31,174 nt of DNA, taken from contig DDUQ01000097.1 of NCBI GenBank assembly GCA_002344885.1, positions 57,685-88,858 on the forward strand, written 5' to 3'. How positions within the stretch are numbered: position 1 is the stretch's first letter; the number at the start of each line of letters is the position of its first letter. This DNA is from Comamonadaceae bacterium UBA2334 (GTDB taxonomy: Bacteria > Pseudomonadota > Gammaproteobacteria > Burkholderiales > Burkholderiaceae_C). The notes beneath the pieces were generated by a model. The model was not told the origin of the DNA. It searched no databases and saw nothing but the letters and a program-made list of their open reading frames with translations. Both the position numbers and the translations under genes were made by a program. Shown one piece after another: positions 13,619 through 20,287 of this stretch.

Positions 13619-15765
13619 CCGCAACCATTACACCCGACCTGAGCGAAGCCCGCCGCTTGTTGGCTAAGGGATACCACCTCGTACCGCTGGAGCCTTGGAC
13701 GAAACAACCACCTGAACGCCGCGCTGGATGGAACCGACCAGAGAACAAGGTGAAGGCAATTGATGACAGCGCCACGGGTTACGGCATCTTGCTGGCATCG
13801 AACGGGCTTTGCAGCCTAGACCCTGACCGCGTAGACCTTGCGCCTGTTGGCCTAAAAGCACTTGGTTTCGATCACGAGGCTTTGATGACCTGTGGTGTTC
13901 GCACCCTAAGCACCCGCCCAAATTCCGGTGGCAGAAGTGCATTTAAGGCTGTGCCCGGTTTGCACTGGTTGACCTTCAGGAGCGAGGCTACAGGCACGGT
14001 GTTGGAGTGCCGCGCGAGTTCGCCCAACCTGCAAGACGTGTTACCCGGCGCGGGGTATCGCGCCAAGACCGGCGAGCTTTGCACACAGTCATACGCCAAC
14101 TGCAAACGCCTTGACGATGCACCAGACCTGCCGCCGCGACTGCGTGAGTGGTGGCTAAAGTGCAGCGAAGACGTCGACTTTCTGCGCGAACAACAAGCCC
14201 GGTTCTTTGAGGCCATCGCGCAGCACCTTGGCAAGCCTGTGAAGGCCACCACGGCACTGTCCACGGGCAACGGCAAGTCATTGGCATTCAGCGCGCCGGG
14301 TTACCGCACGGCATACAACGCAGCCAACGAGGTGCCCGACATCCTGTCACGCCACGGCTACACACAAGACGACCTCACGGGCCGTTGGGCACCATCCACA
14401 GCCACCGGAAAGCCCAGCGTGCGGGAGATCCGGGGCAAGGACGGCTTGTGGCAGTCCGACCATGCATCTGACCCGCTGCAAGGCACGTTTGATGCTTGGA
14501 CGGCACATGTACGCCTTGACCATGGCGACGATGTGGAGGCAGCAAAGGCGGCATGGGATGCCCAGACCTTGGCTGATGACTTTGGCGACTTGTCCACAGA
14601 TGATGACGAAAAGGGTGTCAGCCAAATTGACACCCTTGGAGGCAAAGACCCCATGCCCGCCATCACGGTGGACGAGATGCAGGCCGCGCAACTGTCACCC
14701 CGTGTACTGGTGCCAGGTTTGCTGTATGCCGACCTCCGCAACCGCATTGCGGCTGGTGGCACAGGCAAAACCACGCTGGCGCTGTATGAGGCTGTTCTAG
14801 GCGCATTAGCCCGCCCCATATGGGGCAAACAGCCTTTGCAGCCGCTGCGCACGGTGCTTATCACCCGCGAAGACCAGCGGGGCATTCTGGTGGCCCGCAT
14901 GCGCGAAATCATGCAGGCGCTGTACCTGACAGATGCTGAAACCTCGCAAGTCTTGGCAAATGTTAACGTGCTTGACTTGACGGGCCGACACTATCGGGTT
15001 TCAAGCGTCAAGGGGGACATAGTGGTGCCCGACGGCAAAAACCTGAAGTGGCTTGTGGACGTGGTTCGACCCTTCAAACCGGATTGGTTGATTTTTGACC
15101 CGCTGGTTTCATTCGGCGTGGGTGAAAACCGAGTGAATGATGCAGAACAAGGCATTGTTGAAGCCTTCCGGGTGTTGCGCAACGCCCTGGATTGCTGCGT
15201 AGAGGGCATACACCACACAGGCAAGGCAAACAGCCGAAACGGTGCCCTTGACCAGTACGCGGGACGCAACGGCACGGCATTGCCAGACGGTTGCCGCATG
15301 GTTGCCGTTCTGCAACCGCTGGAGCCTGCCGAGTGGCGTAAAGCCACAGGCACCGACCTGCGCGAGGGTGAATCGGGCCTTGTCATGGCACTGCCGAAAT
15401 TGAGCTATGCCACCGCACAGCCTGACGTCTACATCAGACGGCGGGGCTACCTGTTCAGCCACGAACTGGCGCAGGTGCTGACACCCGAACAGCAAACCTC
15501 GCAACGCTGGCACAAGGTGCTTGCCTACCTGCGCGACGAGAGGGCACAGGGCCGCAACTACGGCAAAGCCGACATTGAAGCGAAGCACAAAGTCATGGGC
15601 ATGACCCGTGCCGATGTGCGGGAGGCAATCGTCGACCTGACCGCCCGAGGCTTGCTGGTTTTACACGGTGGGCAAGGCAAGAAAGGCTCTTTCTACGAGG
15701 CCCGAACTTCTGCCGAGCTTGCGGCAGAAGTTGATGATTTTCTAAAGCCAGCGGGGGGTGATTAA
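13612..15765 (+). CDS. Primase-polymerase/RepA-type ATPase replication protein
   Basis: This 717-residue, two-part replication protein has an N-terminal bifunctional primase/polymerase-like region (about 1-180) with GYHLVPLEPWTKQP, the acidic motif LDPDRVD (D70, D72), RPNSGGRSAFKAVPG (102-116) and ECRAS. The centre is a RecA-fold hexameric helicase of the RepA/AAA_25 type. It has Walker A GGTGKTT (382-388), Walker B WLIFDPL (492-498) and the HHTGKANSRNG sensor loop near 525. The C-terminal 100 residues look like a winged helix (TRADVREAIVDLTARGLLVL). A fused primase-helicase is the hallmark of autonomously replicating satellites and plasmids. Two iteron copies lie inside its 3' end. The histidine usual in the second primase motif is not obvious. 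Confidence 0.85.
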   Translation: MLTATITPDLSEARRLLAKGYHLVPLEPWTKQPPERRAGWNRPENKVKAIDDSATGYGILLASNGLCSLDPDRVDLAPVGLKALGFDHEALMTCGVRTLSTRPNSGGRSAFKAVPGLHWLTFRSEATGTVLECRASSPNLQDVLPGAGYRAKTGELCTQSYANCKRLDDAPDLPPRLREWWLKCSEDVDFLREQQARFFEAIAQHLGKPVKATTALSTGNGKSLAFSAPGYRTAYNAANEVPDILSRHGYTQDDLTGRWAPSTATGKPSVREIRGKDGLWQSDHASDPLQGTFDAWTAHVRLDHGDDVEAAKAAWDAQTLADDFGDLSTDDDEKGVSQIDTLGGKDPMPAITVDEMQAAQLSPRVLVPGLLYADLRNRIAAGGTGKTTLALYEAVLGALARPIWGKQPLQPLRTVLITREDQRGILVARMREIMQALYLTDAETSQVLANVNVLDLTGRHYRVSSVKGDIVVPDGKNLKWLVDVVRPFKPDWLIFDPLVSFGVGENRVNDAEQGIVEAFRVLRNALDCCVEGIHHTGKANSRNGALDQYAGRNGTALPDGCRMVAVLQPLEPAEWRKATGTDLREGESGLVMALPKLSYATAQPDVYIRRRGYLFSHELAQVLTPEQQTSQRWHKVLAYLRDERAQGRNYGKADIEAKHKVMGMTRADVREAIVDLTARGLLVLHGGQGKKGSFYEARTSAELAAEVDDFLKPAGGD

Positions 15766-15898
15766 CGTCTTCAACTTCTGCCAAAAACTTCTGCCGCCAT
15801 AAGACGTATACACGGCGGCAGAAGTTTGCCGCCGCATACGTGGTGCTGTATGACTTCTGCCGCAACTTATGGCAGAAGTCGGCAGAAGTGGCAGAAGT
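15706..15898. repeat. Iteron array, candidate replication origin
   Basis: The 9-mer ACTTCTGCC occurs nine times in 193 bases. Direct copies are at 15706, 15774, 15787 and 15853; inverted copies (GGCAGAAGT) are at 15723, 15817, 15871, 15881 and 15890. Two copies form a perfect 14-bp inverted repeat with a 15-bp spacer (15785-15798 and 15814-15827). The last three are 9-10 bases apart, one helical turn. The array overlaps the end of the primase gene. This resembles the iteron sites bound by primase-helicase proteins of P4-type replicons. Confidence 0.75.
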
Positions 15899-16055
15899 TC
15901 AAGACCCCCCCGCCACTTGCCCAAAAACGTGTAAGTTCGTTTCAACGCTTTGACCCGAACGGGTAACAGCCGAAAGCGCCACACTTTCTGCTGCCCCCCT
16001 GCTGGCGCTGAATGTGGGCAAATCCCACATTTACAAACCGCACCGTATCACCCAC
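15899..16055. other. Inverted-repeat-rich non-coding region after the iterons
   Basis: No convincing gene is seen here. The region has three inverted repeats: ACCCGAACGGGT near 15953; AGCGCCA/TGGCGCT (15975-15981 and 16003-16009); and AATGTGGG/CCCACATT (16011-16018 and 16024-16031). It joins the iteron array to the promoter at 16056. It may be part of the origin (for example a single-strand initiation hairpin) or hold operator sites. Confidence 0.5.
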
Positions 16056-16084
16056 TTGATACGCAACGCAGCACACACTACAAT
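16056..16084 (+). promoter_or_regulatory. Sigma-70 promoter of the right-hand operon
   Basis: TTGATA (16056-16061) and TACAAT (16079-16084) are separated by 17 bases. The predicted start near 16091 gives a 25-base leader before ATG 16116. A 9-bp perfect inverted repeat (AATTGTCGC 16082-16090, GCGACAATT 16106-16114) overlaps the -10 box and abuts the start codon. It could be an operator or an RNA hairpin that masks the ribosome binding site. Confidence 0.72.
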
Positions 16085-16115
16085 TGTCGCCACGCGCACG
16101 AAAGGGCGACAATTT

Positions 16116-16322
16116 ATGAAACGCACCGCACCACCCCAAGGCTACGCAGCAGCACACGCAGACATGAAGGCTCGGATGCTGGCTGGCTTGATGCACACAG
16201 CCGCAATGGCTGGCCGTCTGCCGTCTGTGCCGTTACAGCCTGAAGTGCTGGACATGGCCCGCGCTGCACACCTGAGACTGCAAGCCACGCTGCCTGCACG
16301 CAAACACACACTGAAAGGCTGA
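16116..16322 (+). CDS. Hypothetical protein, 68 aa
   Basis: This is a 68-residue basic protein (MKRTAPPQGYAAAHADMKAR...) with no recognised domain. AAAGGG lies about 10 bases before ATG 16116, and the gene directly follows a good promoter. I prefer this start because the longer frame from 16014 would begin upstream of the promoter. It is two bases from the next gene and likely begins an operon reaching the cargo genes. Confidence 0.6.
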   Translation: MKRTAPPQGYAAAHADMKARMLAGLMHTAAMAGRLPSVPLQPEVLDMARAAHLRLQATLPARKHTLKG

Positions 16323-16324
16323 AC

Positions 16325-16846
16325 ATGCAGCAAGTCACCGAACACAAAGGCTACGCCGAAGCCCTGCACCTGCTGCATGGCCTTGAAGCCGAACACGCAA
16401 AACTGAGCGCAGAGCATGCCGAGCTTGTCAGCAAGCTGGCATTCACCACCAGCCCCAACGAGCGCAGACAGCCCGCCACCACGATGGAGAAAGCGCAGAT
16501 GTTGCTGTCTGGTGGCACGCTGCCCACCGACAACGTGTTGACGGACATGCAGGTCCGAGAGCTTGAGTTACGCCAGCGCATCGAGTTGCTGGGTCAAGCC
16601 CTGCGTGAAGCCCCCGCCGCTGTCGAACGGCAACGCGACAAGGCCCGTGCTGAAGCCCTGCAAGGCCACAAAGACAGAGCCAAGGTGCAGCAGGCATGGG
16701 ACAAGGCTGTAGAGGCTCTGAAGGCCGCTGTGGCCGCCGAGGATGCGCTGATTGCAGACACTGTGGTTGGTGGGTTCGGTGGCAGTGAGCCTGCCGTTAC
16801 AGCGCCTGTTTGGCTGAACCGTAGCCTGATGAAGTTGGCAGCATGA
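16325..16846 (+). CDS. Coiled-coil hypothetical protein, 173 aa
   Basis: This 173-residue soluble protein is dominated by predicted coiled coil at about residues 10-38 and 72-145 (long Glu/Ala/Gln/Arg-rich helices). A short middle (TTSPNERRQPATTMEKAQML) and a Gly-rich tail lie outside it. No enzyme motif is visible. AAAGG precedes the ATG. It overlaps the next ATG (16843) by 4 bases. In a satellite such a protein could be structural or interfere with a helper phage, but nothing in the sequence proves this. Confidence 0.65.
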   Translation: MQQVTEHKGYAEALHLLHGLEAEHAKLSAEHAELVSKLAFTTSPNERRQPATTMEKAQMLLSGGTLPTDNVLTDMQVRELELRQRIELLGQALREAPAAVERQRDKARAEALQGHKDRAKVQQAWDKAVEALKAAVAAEDALIADTVVGGFGGSEPAVTAPVWLNRSLMKLAA

Positions 16847-17064
16847 TGTACGCAACCGAGCCGCAATGCCGCCCCGCATTTCGCCTGCCGCATTCAATCC
16901 GGGATGCGAGGGCAGAGGATTACCGCAAACGCCTGCTGGCCGCTGGTGCCATCCTGCAGCAACTTGCCACGGGTGCCACACGCATCATGAAGGGCAGCAA
17001 CTTCCTGACGGTTGCCGACCTTGCCGACCTGACACATGCAGACATGGAGCGACTGTGTGGCTGA
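16843..17064 (+). CDS. Hypothetical protein, 73 aa
   Basis: This 73-residue protein (MMYATEPQCRPAFRLPHSIR...) is of unknown function. Its ATG overlaps the stop of the coiled-coil gene, and a second ATG follows at 16846. There is no signal peptide or membrane segment. The coupling to the upstream gene is the main support for its being real. Confidence 0.55.
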   Translation: MMYATEPQCRPAFRLPHSIRDARAEDYRKRLLAAGAILQQLATGATRIMKGSNFLTVADLADLTHADMERLCG

Positions 17065-17187
17065 CCGGGCGGGGCCATCAAAAGTACACAGCCTCATGGC
17101 CGTAAACCGTCAGGTCCACCCTTTGTCATCGCCAACTGCAAAAAACGCCCCTGAAAACCACTGAATCGCGCCCACGCGCACGAAAAC

Positions 17188-17406
17188 ATGCCACAGCCGC
17201 TCCAACTTTCACCCCGTTTGCCTGATGCCTTATCGACCATGTGTGGACGCATTGCCACCGAGCGGCACCGAGCCGCCGTGTGGACTGAGGCAAGGAATCT
17301 GAAGGCATTTTGTCGGCAGCGTCTGAAGGAAGGCGAGAACATCATAACGTTGACCCGCTGGCTCGGTGAGCAACTGGAATCGGCTGTTATGGCGCAGCAT
17401 AAGTAA
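17188..17406 (+). CDS. Hypothetical protein, 72 aa
   Basis: This possible 72-residue protein ends in a helical segment (LTRWLGEQLESAVMAQ). The ribosome binding site is weak. An internal ATG at 17239 (MCGRIATERHRAAVW) is an alternative start. Just before the ATG lies CACGCGCACGAAA (17173-17185), an exact copy of the 13 bases in the leader at 16091-16103. No family was recognised. Confidence 0.45.
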   Translation: MPQPLQLSPRLPDALSTMCGRIATERHRAAVWTEARNLKAFCRQRLKEGENIITLTRWLGEQLESAVMAQHK

Positions 17407-17429
17407 CGCCGGATGCACTGACCAAACCA

Positions 17430-18140
17430 ATGGACAGAGAACATCGGCGCGCGGCACTGCGCAAAGCGATCAAGGGTTGCGCAAAATCAGCCAAGGCGCT
17501 GATTGACGGCACCCCGGTTCTGAATGACAAGGTGGCACAGGTGTTGACCCTGTGCCGCAAAGGCGCACCCCCCGCCGTGGTGCGTGCTGTACTGCTTCAC
17601 GCCATCCATGAACACCCACGTTGCATCCACCCCGATGAGCCGGGAAGCCGCGCATTGATGCGGGAGCTGTTCGGATACGCACAGTACCCGAAGCCAGCAG
17701 GCAAAACCTTGACGCTATGGCGTGGGGTTGTGGGCGTCGCCGCTGAAGTCGGCGCAGAGGGCTACTTCTGGGGCACCGAGCGTGAAACAGCCATCAGGTA
17801 CGCGCTATGGCAAGGCGCTGACCGCAGCCTCGGAAACCCGACCTTACTTTGTGCCCAGGTGCCCGGCGATAAGGTCGCCTGTGTCAGGCCGATGGACAGC
17901 ACAGCCGCGCAACAGAACTTCAGCCGGGGGGTGTATGAGTCCGAGGTCATATTACTGGAACCCCCCGCAGAGGTTTACGCGGAGCCGCTCTGCTACTTCG
18001 AGGCTGAAGCCGCATTTTCACGGCTACGCGAAGGGCTACGGCACTGCCACAGAAAGACCCCCGAACAGGTGGACACCGAGTGTCGCGACCTGCGCCAATG
18101 GCTTGACGAGTACCGCTCTGCACAGTTGGCCGAGGCGTGA
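17430..18140 (+). CDS. Candidate ADP-ribosyltransferase-fold cargo protein
   Basis: This 236-residue cytosolic protein has a helical N-terminal part (1-90). A C-terminal part follows whose motif order resembles ADP-ribosyltransferase folds. It has LWRG (R98) at the place of the NAD-contacting Arg, then GYFWGTERETAIRYA (111-125) like the strand-and-helix 'S/T' motif, and YESEVILLEPP with E170-S-E172 like the catalytic E-x-E turn. Known proteins with 'LxRG...SWTTDRxxA...RxExEVVV' patterns are ART-like. The match is by eye and remote, so activity is unproven. The ribosome binding site is weak. Its stop overlaps the GTG of the acetyltransferase gene by 4 bases, so the two form a coupled pair near the right end of the element, the usual position of satellite cargo such as phage defence or toxins. 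Confidence 0.55.
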   Translation: MDREHRRAALRKAIKGCAKSAKALIDGTPVLNDKVAQVLTLCRKGAPPAVVRAVLLHAIHEHPRCIHPDEPGSRALMRELFGYAQYPKPAGKTLTLWRGVVGVAAEVGAEGYFWGTERETAIRYALWQGADRSLGNPTLLCAQVPGDKVACVRPMDSTAAQQNFSRGVYESEVILLEPPAEVYAEPLCYFEAEAAFSRLREGLRHCHRKTPEQVDTECRDLRQWLDEYRSAQLAEA

Positions 18141-18568
18141 CCGACAGCGAAGCCCACAGCATCGTCCGCACCCGGTATGCCGAGTTCGGATGCACAGCAC
18201 CCCCTGATGAGATAGAGGGTAACGCCCACCACACCCCCGCCGGGTTCGTCATCGTTCGTCCGATGCGGCAGCGCCCTGCCGCCATGACACCGCAAGGCAC
18301 CGCGCTGATTCAAGGCCCGGAGCCGTGTATCGAGTGGCTTTGGATTCACCCAGCGCAGCGAGGGCAAGGCGCTGGCCGTCAACTGGTGCGTGATGCCGTC
18401 AGGCGGTACGGGCAACTGTCTGACGTGCTGGCCCTTTGCCATGGCGCAGACCGGGTAAGGCTTTTCCGCTCATGCGGGTTTCGCGTAGAGGCCAGCGTGG
18501 GCGACTGGCACGGCATGCGCTGGATGTGTTCGCATCCGGTTGCCGCCGCCCTGCGCCGTGCGTGGTGA
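18137..18568 (+). CDS. GNAT-family acetyltransferase
   Basis: This 143-residue GCN5-related N-acetyltransferase transfers acetyl from acetyl-CoA. The acetyl-CoA pyrophosphate loop QRGQGAG (74-80) follows the strand IEWLWIHP, and the second motif VRLFRSCGF is at 107-115. The N-terminal 60 residues are longer and less typical. The GTG start at 18137 overlaps the TGA of the ART-like gene (GTGA). The substrate is unknown. Pairing with a possible ART invites a toxin-antidote or defence module reading, which is inference. A hairpin and then an intrinsic terminator follow. Confidence 0.85.
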   Translation: MTDSEAHSIVRTRYAEFGCTAPPDEIEGNAHHTPAGFVIVRPMRQRPAAMTPQGTALIQGPEPCIEWLWIHPAQRGQGAGRQLVRDAVRRYGQLSDVLALCHGADRVRLFRSCGFRVEASVGDWHGMRWMCSHPVAAALRRAW

Positions 18569-18589
18569 ATACCCGCTTTTCCGGGTATT
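18568..18589 (+). other. Hairpin at the end of the acetyltransferase gene
   Basis: AATACCCG (18568-18575) pairs perfectly with CGGGTATT (18582-18589) around a 6-base loop, starting on the last base of the stop codon. There is no following T run, so it may protect the mRNA 3' end rather than terminate. Confidence 0.5.
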
Positions 18590-18659
18590 TGGACGTACAC
18601 TGGACGAGCATCGACGATGCCCCGTTTACCTCCCTGAGCGGGCCTGCGCAGCAGGTTGC

Positions 18660-18689
18660 AACCCGGCCACAGTGCCGGGTTTTTTCTTT
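18660..18689 (+). terminator. Intrinsic terminator of the cargo operon
   Basis: AACCCGGC (18660-18667) pairs with GCCGGGTT (18674-18681) around a 6-base loop and is followed by TTTTCTTT. It closes the transcript that ends with the GNAT gene. Confidence 0.85.
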
Positions 18690-18774
18690 GGAACATCCGT
18701 ACACGGGGCAGCCAGCAGGGCAGCCACCTTGGCAGCCCTCGTCAAACCCAACTAAAACGCTCAAACTACCTTCA

Positions 18775-18839
18775 GGTTGTTCTGCTGGTTGTGCCCCCTA
18801 TGAACCGCCCAACAACCTTGGGTTGTGCTGTCTGGTTGT
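18775..18839. repeat. GGTTGT repeat cluster
   Basis: GGTTGT occurs at 18775, 18787, 18821 and 18834, and inverted (ACAACC) at 18812. The direct copies are in pairs 12 and 13 bases apart. The rest of 18690-18902 holds no convincing gene. The cluster may be a protein-binding site ahead of the 48-aa gene. Confidence 0.45.
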
Positions 18840-18902
18840 TTGACGCGGGGCACATTTCCGCGCCACAGTGGAGGCTTCAACAACACCGAAAGGCACCCCA
18901 CC

Positions 18903-19049
18903 ATGACCCCCACACAAAATGAGCAACTGCGCGAACTGGCCGCCGAACTGCTGGCGCATCTGGACAGCGAGCAGACGCATGACCCGGTGACGGAAAGAGC
19001 GTATTTGGCCTGCCTGCTGGACAGCATGACCCAAACGGTAAAGGGATGA
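18903..19049 (+). CDS. Hypothetical protein, 48 aa
   Basis: This 48-residue acidic helical protein (MTPTQNEQLRELAAELLAHL...) is unrecognised. GAAAGG lies about 10 bases before ATG 18903. I chose this start over the upstream in-frame ATG 18825, which lies inside the GGTTGT cluster. It is the last gene of the element, followed by arm-type repeats and a hairpin. Confidence 0.5.
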   Translation: MTPTQNEQLRELAAELLAHLDSEQTHDPVTERAYLACLLDSMTQTVKG

Positions 19050-19076
19050 GGTGCTGCCAGCAGTTCAGGAAATCAG

Positions 19077-19096
19077 CTTACATCCGCCCTTACATC
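19077..19096. repeat. Right-end arm-type repeat
   Basis: A 20-bp sequence made of two CTTACATC units 12 bases apart (starts 19077 and 19089) is identical to 10553-10572 next to the integrase. Each copy lies within about 170 bases of an att core (58 at this end, 119 at the other). It is probably an integrase arm-binding site. Confidence 0.65.
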
Positions 19097-19111
19097 GGAC
19101 AGAAAAGAAAA

Positions 19112-19143
19112 AAGCCTACTACCTAATAAGTAGCAGGCTTTCC
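19112..19143 (+). terminator. Hairpin terminator at the element's right end
   Basis: AAGCCTaCTAC pairs with GTAGcAGGCTT with one mismatch. It is flanked by an A run on the left and TTT on the right, so it could work in both directions. It separates element transcription from tRNA-Met, which is read leftward. Confidence 0.55.
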
Positions 19144-19153
19144 ATGCTGGCGC

Positions 19154-19201
19154 TGGTAGGGCGTGTAGGACTTGAACCTACGACCAAAGGATTATGAGTC
19201 C
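19154..19201. repeat. Right attachment site core (48 bp)
   Basis: These 48 bases are identical to 10386-10433. The identity ends in the anticodon stem (next base T here, C at the left copy). This is the typical pattern for tyrosine integrases that use a tRNA anticodon-loop core and its 3' half. Confidence 0.93.
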
Positions 19202-19230
19202 TCTGCTCTGACCAACTGAGCTAACGCCCC
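19154..19230 (-). tRNA. tRNA-Met(CAT), elongator, intact att copy
   Basis: This is a complete 77-base tRNA on the minus strand. The acceptor GGGGCGT pairs with ACGCCCT, anticodon loop CTCATAA gives CAT, the T arm is GTAGG/CCTAC, and CCA is encoded. Its last 48 bases (19201-19154) are the att core duplicated at 10386-10433, so the element inserted without destroying the gene. An elongator Met is likeliest; an Ile2 tRNA with modified CAT cannot be formally excluded by eye. Confidence 0.93.
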
Positions 19231-19267
19231 CGGACCAAACCACGCATTGTAATTGCGACCAAAGAGG

Positions 19268-20287
19268 CTACTTCCCTTGACTGAGCGCGTTGCTCACCAG
19301 TTTGGACGTGATATCCACAATTTGGATCATGCGGTCATAAGGCATGCGTTGCGGACCGATCACCCCCAGTGTGCCGACGATGCGCCCATCCACTTCGTAG
19401 GGTGCAGACACAATGGCCAAATCCTGGTAAGGCACGACCTTGCCTTCACCACCGATAAATATACGTACGCCCTCTGCAGCACTGGACCCCTCCAGCAAAC
19501 GCATGAGTTGGGCTTTTTGCTCGAACAGATCAAACATGCGCCGAAGATTGTCCAAATCGCTGGAGAAATCGCTGACAGAAAGCAGGTTACGCTCGCCAGA
19601 TATCACCACCTCTTCCTTGGCAGCCATGGCCTGCACACCCGCATCGACAGCGTTTTGCATGAGGCTGCTGATTTCGCTGCGCAAACTCTCGACCTCAGAT
19701 TTGAGACGTTGGCGGACCACATCCAACTCCAGCCCGGCGTAGTGCGCGTTGAGGTAATTGGCCGCCTCAACCAACTGGCTGGAACTGTATTTGACAGGCG
19801 TGTGCAGCACACGGTTCTGCACATCGCCATCAGGTGTGACGATGATGACCAGTACACGTTGATCGGACAATGCCAGAAATTCAATGTGCCGGAACACCGA
19901 CGTCCGCTTGGGTGCCATGACCACCCCGACAAAATGCGACAGACTGGACAGCAGTTGCGCTGCACTGGAGATCACCTTCTGAGGTTGATCCAATTCAATC
20001 GGGAGTCCAGCCAACTCGGGTGGAAGCTCCAGTGCTTCACGCCGGACCGTGAGCATGGTGTCCACGAACAATCGGTAGCCTTTGGGCGTCGGTACGCGTC
20101 CAGCTGACGTGTGCGGACTGGCGATCAACCCCAAGTCTTCCAGATCGCTCATGACATTGCGCACCGTGGCCGGCGAAAGGTCGAGCCCAGCGGATTTTGC
20201 CAAGGTACGAGAGCCAACAGGCTGCCCGTCGGCTATGTAACGCTCGACGAGAGTTTGCAACAACAACTTCGCTCGACTGTCCAACAT
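19268..20287 (-). CDS. hrcA: Heat-inducible transcription repressor HrcA
   Basis: This 339-residue repressor binds CIRCE operators of groE and dnaK operons, with GroEL as the temperature-linked modulator. The N-terminal winged helix (RAKLLLQTLVERYIADGQPV, then GSRTLAKSAGLDLSPATVRNV) and the later GAF-like and dimerisation regions (VLVIIVTPDGDVQNR; GTLGVIGPQRMPY) are all present. ATG 20287 gives the family's normal start; the frame extends upstream into nadK, which is a shadow. It diverges from nadK with only 35 bases between start codons. No CIRCE element was seen nearby. Confidence 0.95.
   Translation of the reverse strand: MLDSRAKLLLQTLVERYIADGQPVGSRTLAKSAGLDLSPATVRNVMSDLEDLGLIASPHTSAGRVPTPKGYRLFVDTMLTVRREALELPPELAGLPIELDQPQKVISSAAQLLSSLSHFVGVVMAPKRTSVFRHIEFLALSDQRVLVIIVTPDGDVQNRVLHTPVKYSSSQLVEAANYLNAHYAGLELDVVRQRLKSEVESLRSEISSLMQNAVDAGVQAMAAKEEVVISGERNLLSVSDFSSDLDNLRRMFDLFEQKAQLMRLLEGSSAAEGVRIFIGGEGKVVPYQDLAIVSAPYEVDGRIVGTLGVIGPQRMPYDRMIQIVDITSKLVSNALSQGK

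Larger units (their letters stand above)
10386..19201. mobile_element. Integrated element in tRNA-Met, P4-like satellite candidate
   Basis: The element is bounded by a 48-bp perfect direct repeat (10386-10433 and 19154-19201) matching the 3' part of tRNA-Met from the anticodon region to CCA. The repeat offset is 8768 bases. The integrase lies next to the left copy. Content in order: integrase, short phage-type protein, C4-like RNA, AlpA-like regulator, three small genes, primase/ATPase, iteron array, small unknown genes, ART-like and GNAT cargo, and a 48-aa protein. All genes are on the plus strand. No virion, lysis, terminase or conjugation gene is visible, which fits a helper-dependent phage satellite. 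A non-conjugative integrative replicon is the alternative. Confidence 0.88.

Noticed and set aside
15706..15898. CRISPR array
   Set aside because: Repeats are only 9 bp, occur in both orientations with irregular spacing, and no cas gene is present; iterons fit better.
15950..16115. Longer versions of the 68-aa gene starting at 15950 or 16014
   Set aside because: They would begin upstream of the clear promoter and run through inverted repeats; ATG 16116 has its own Shine-Dalgarno.
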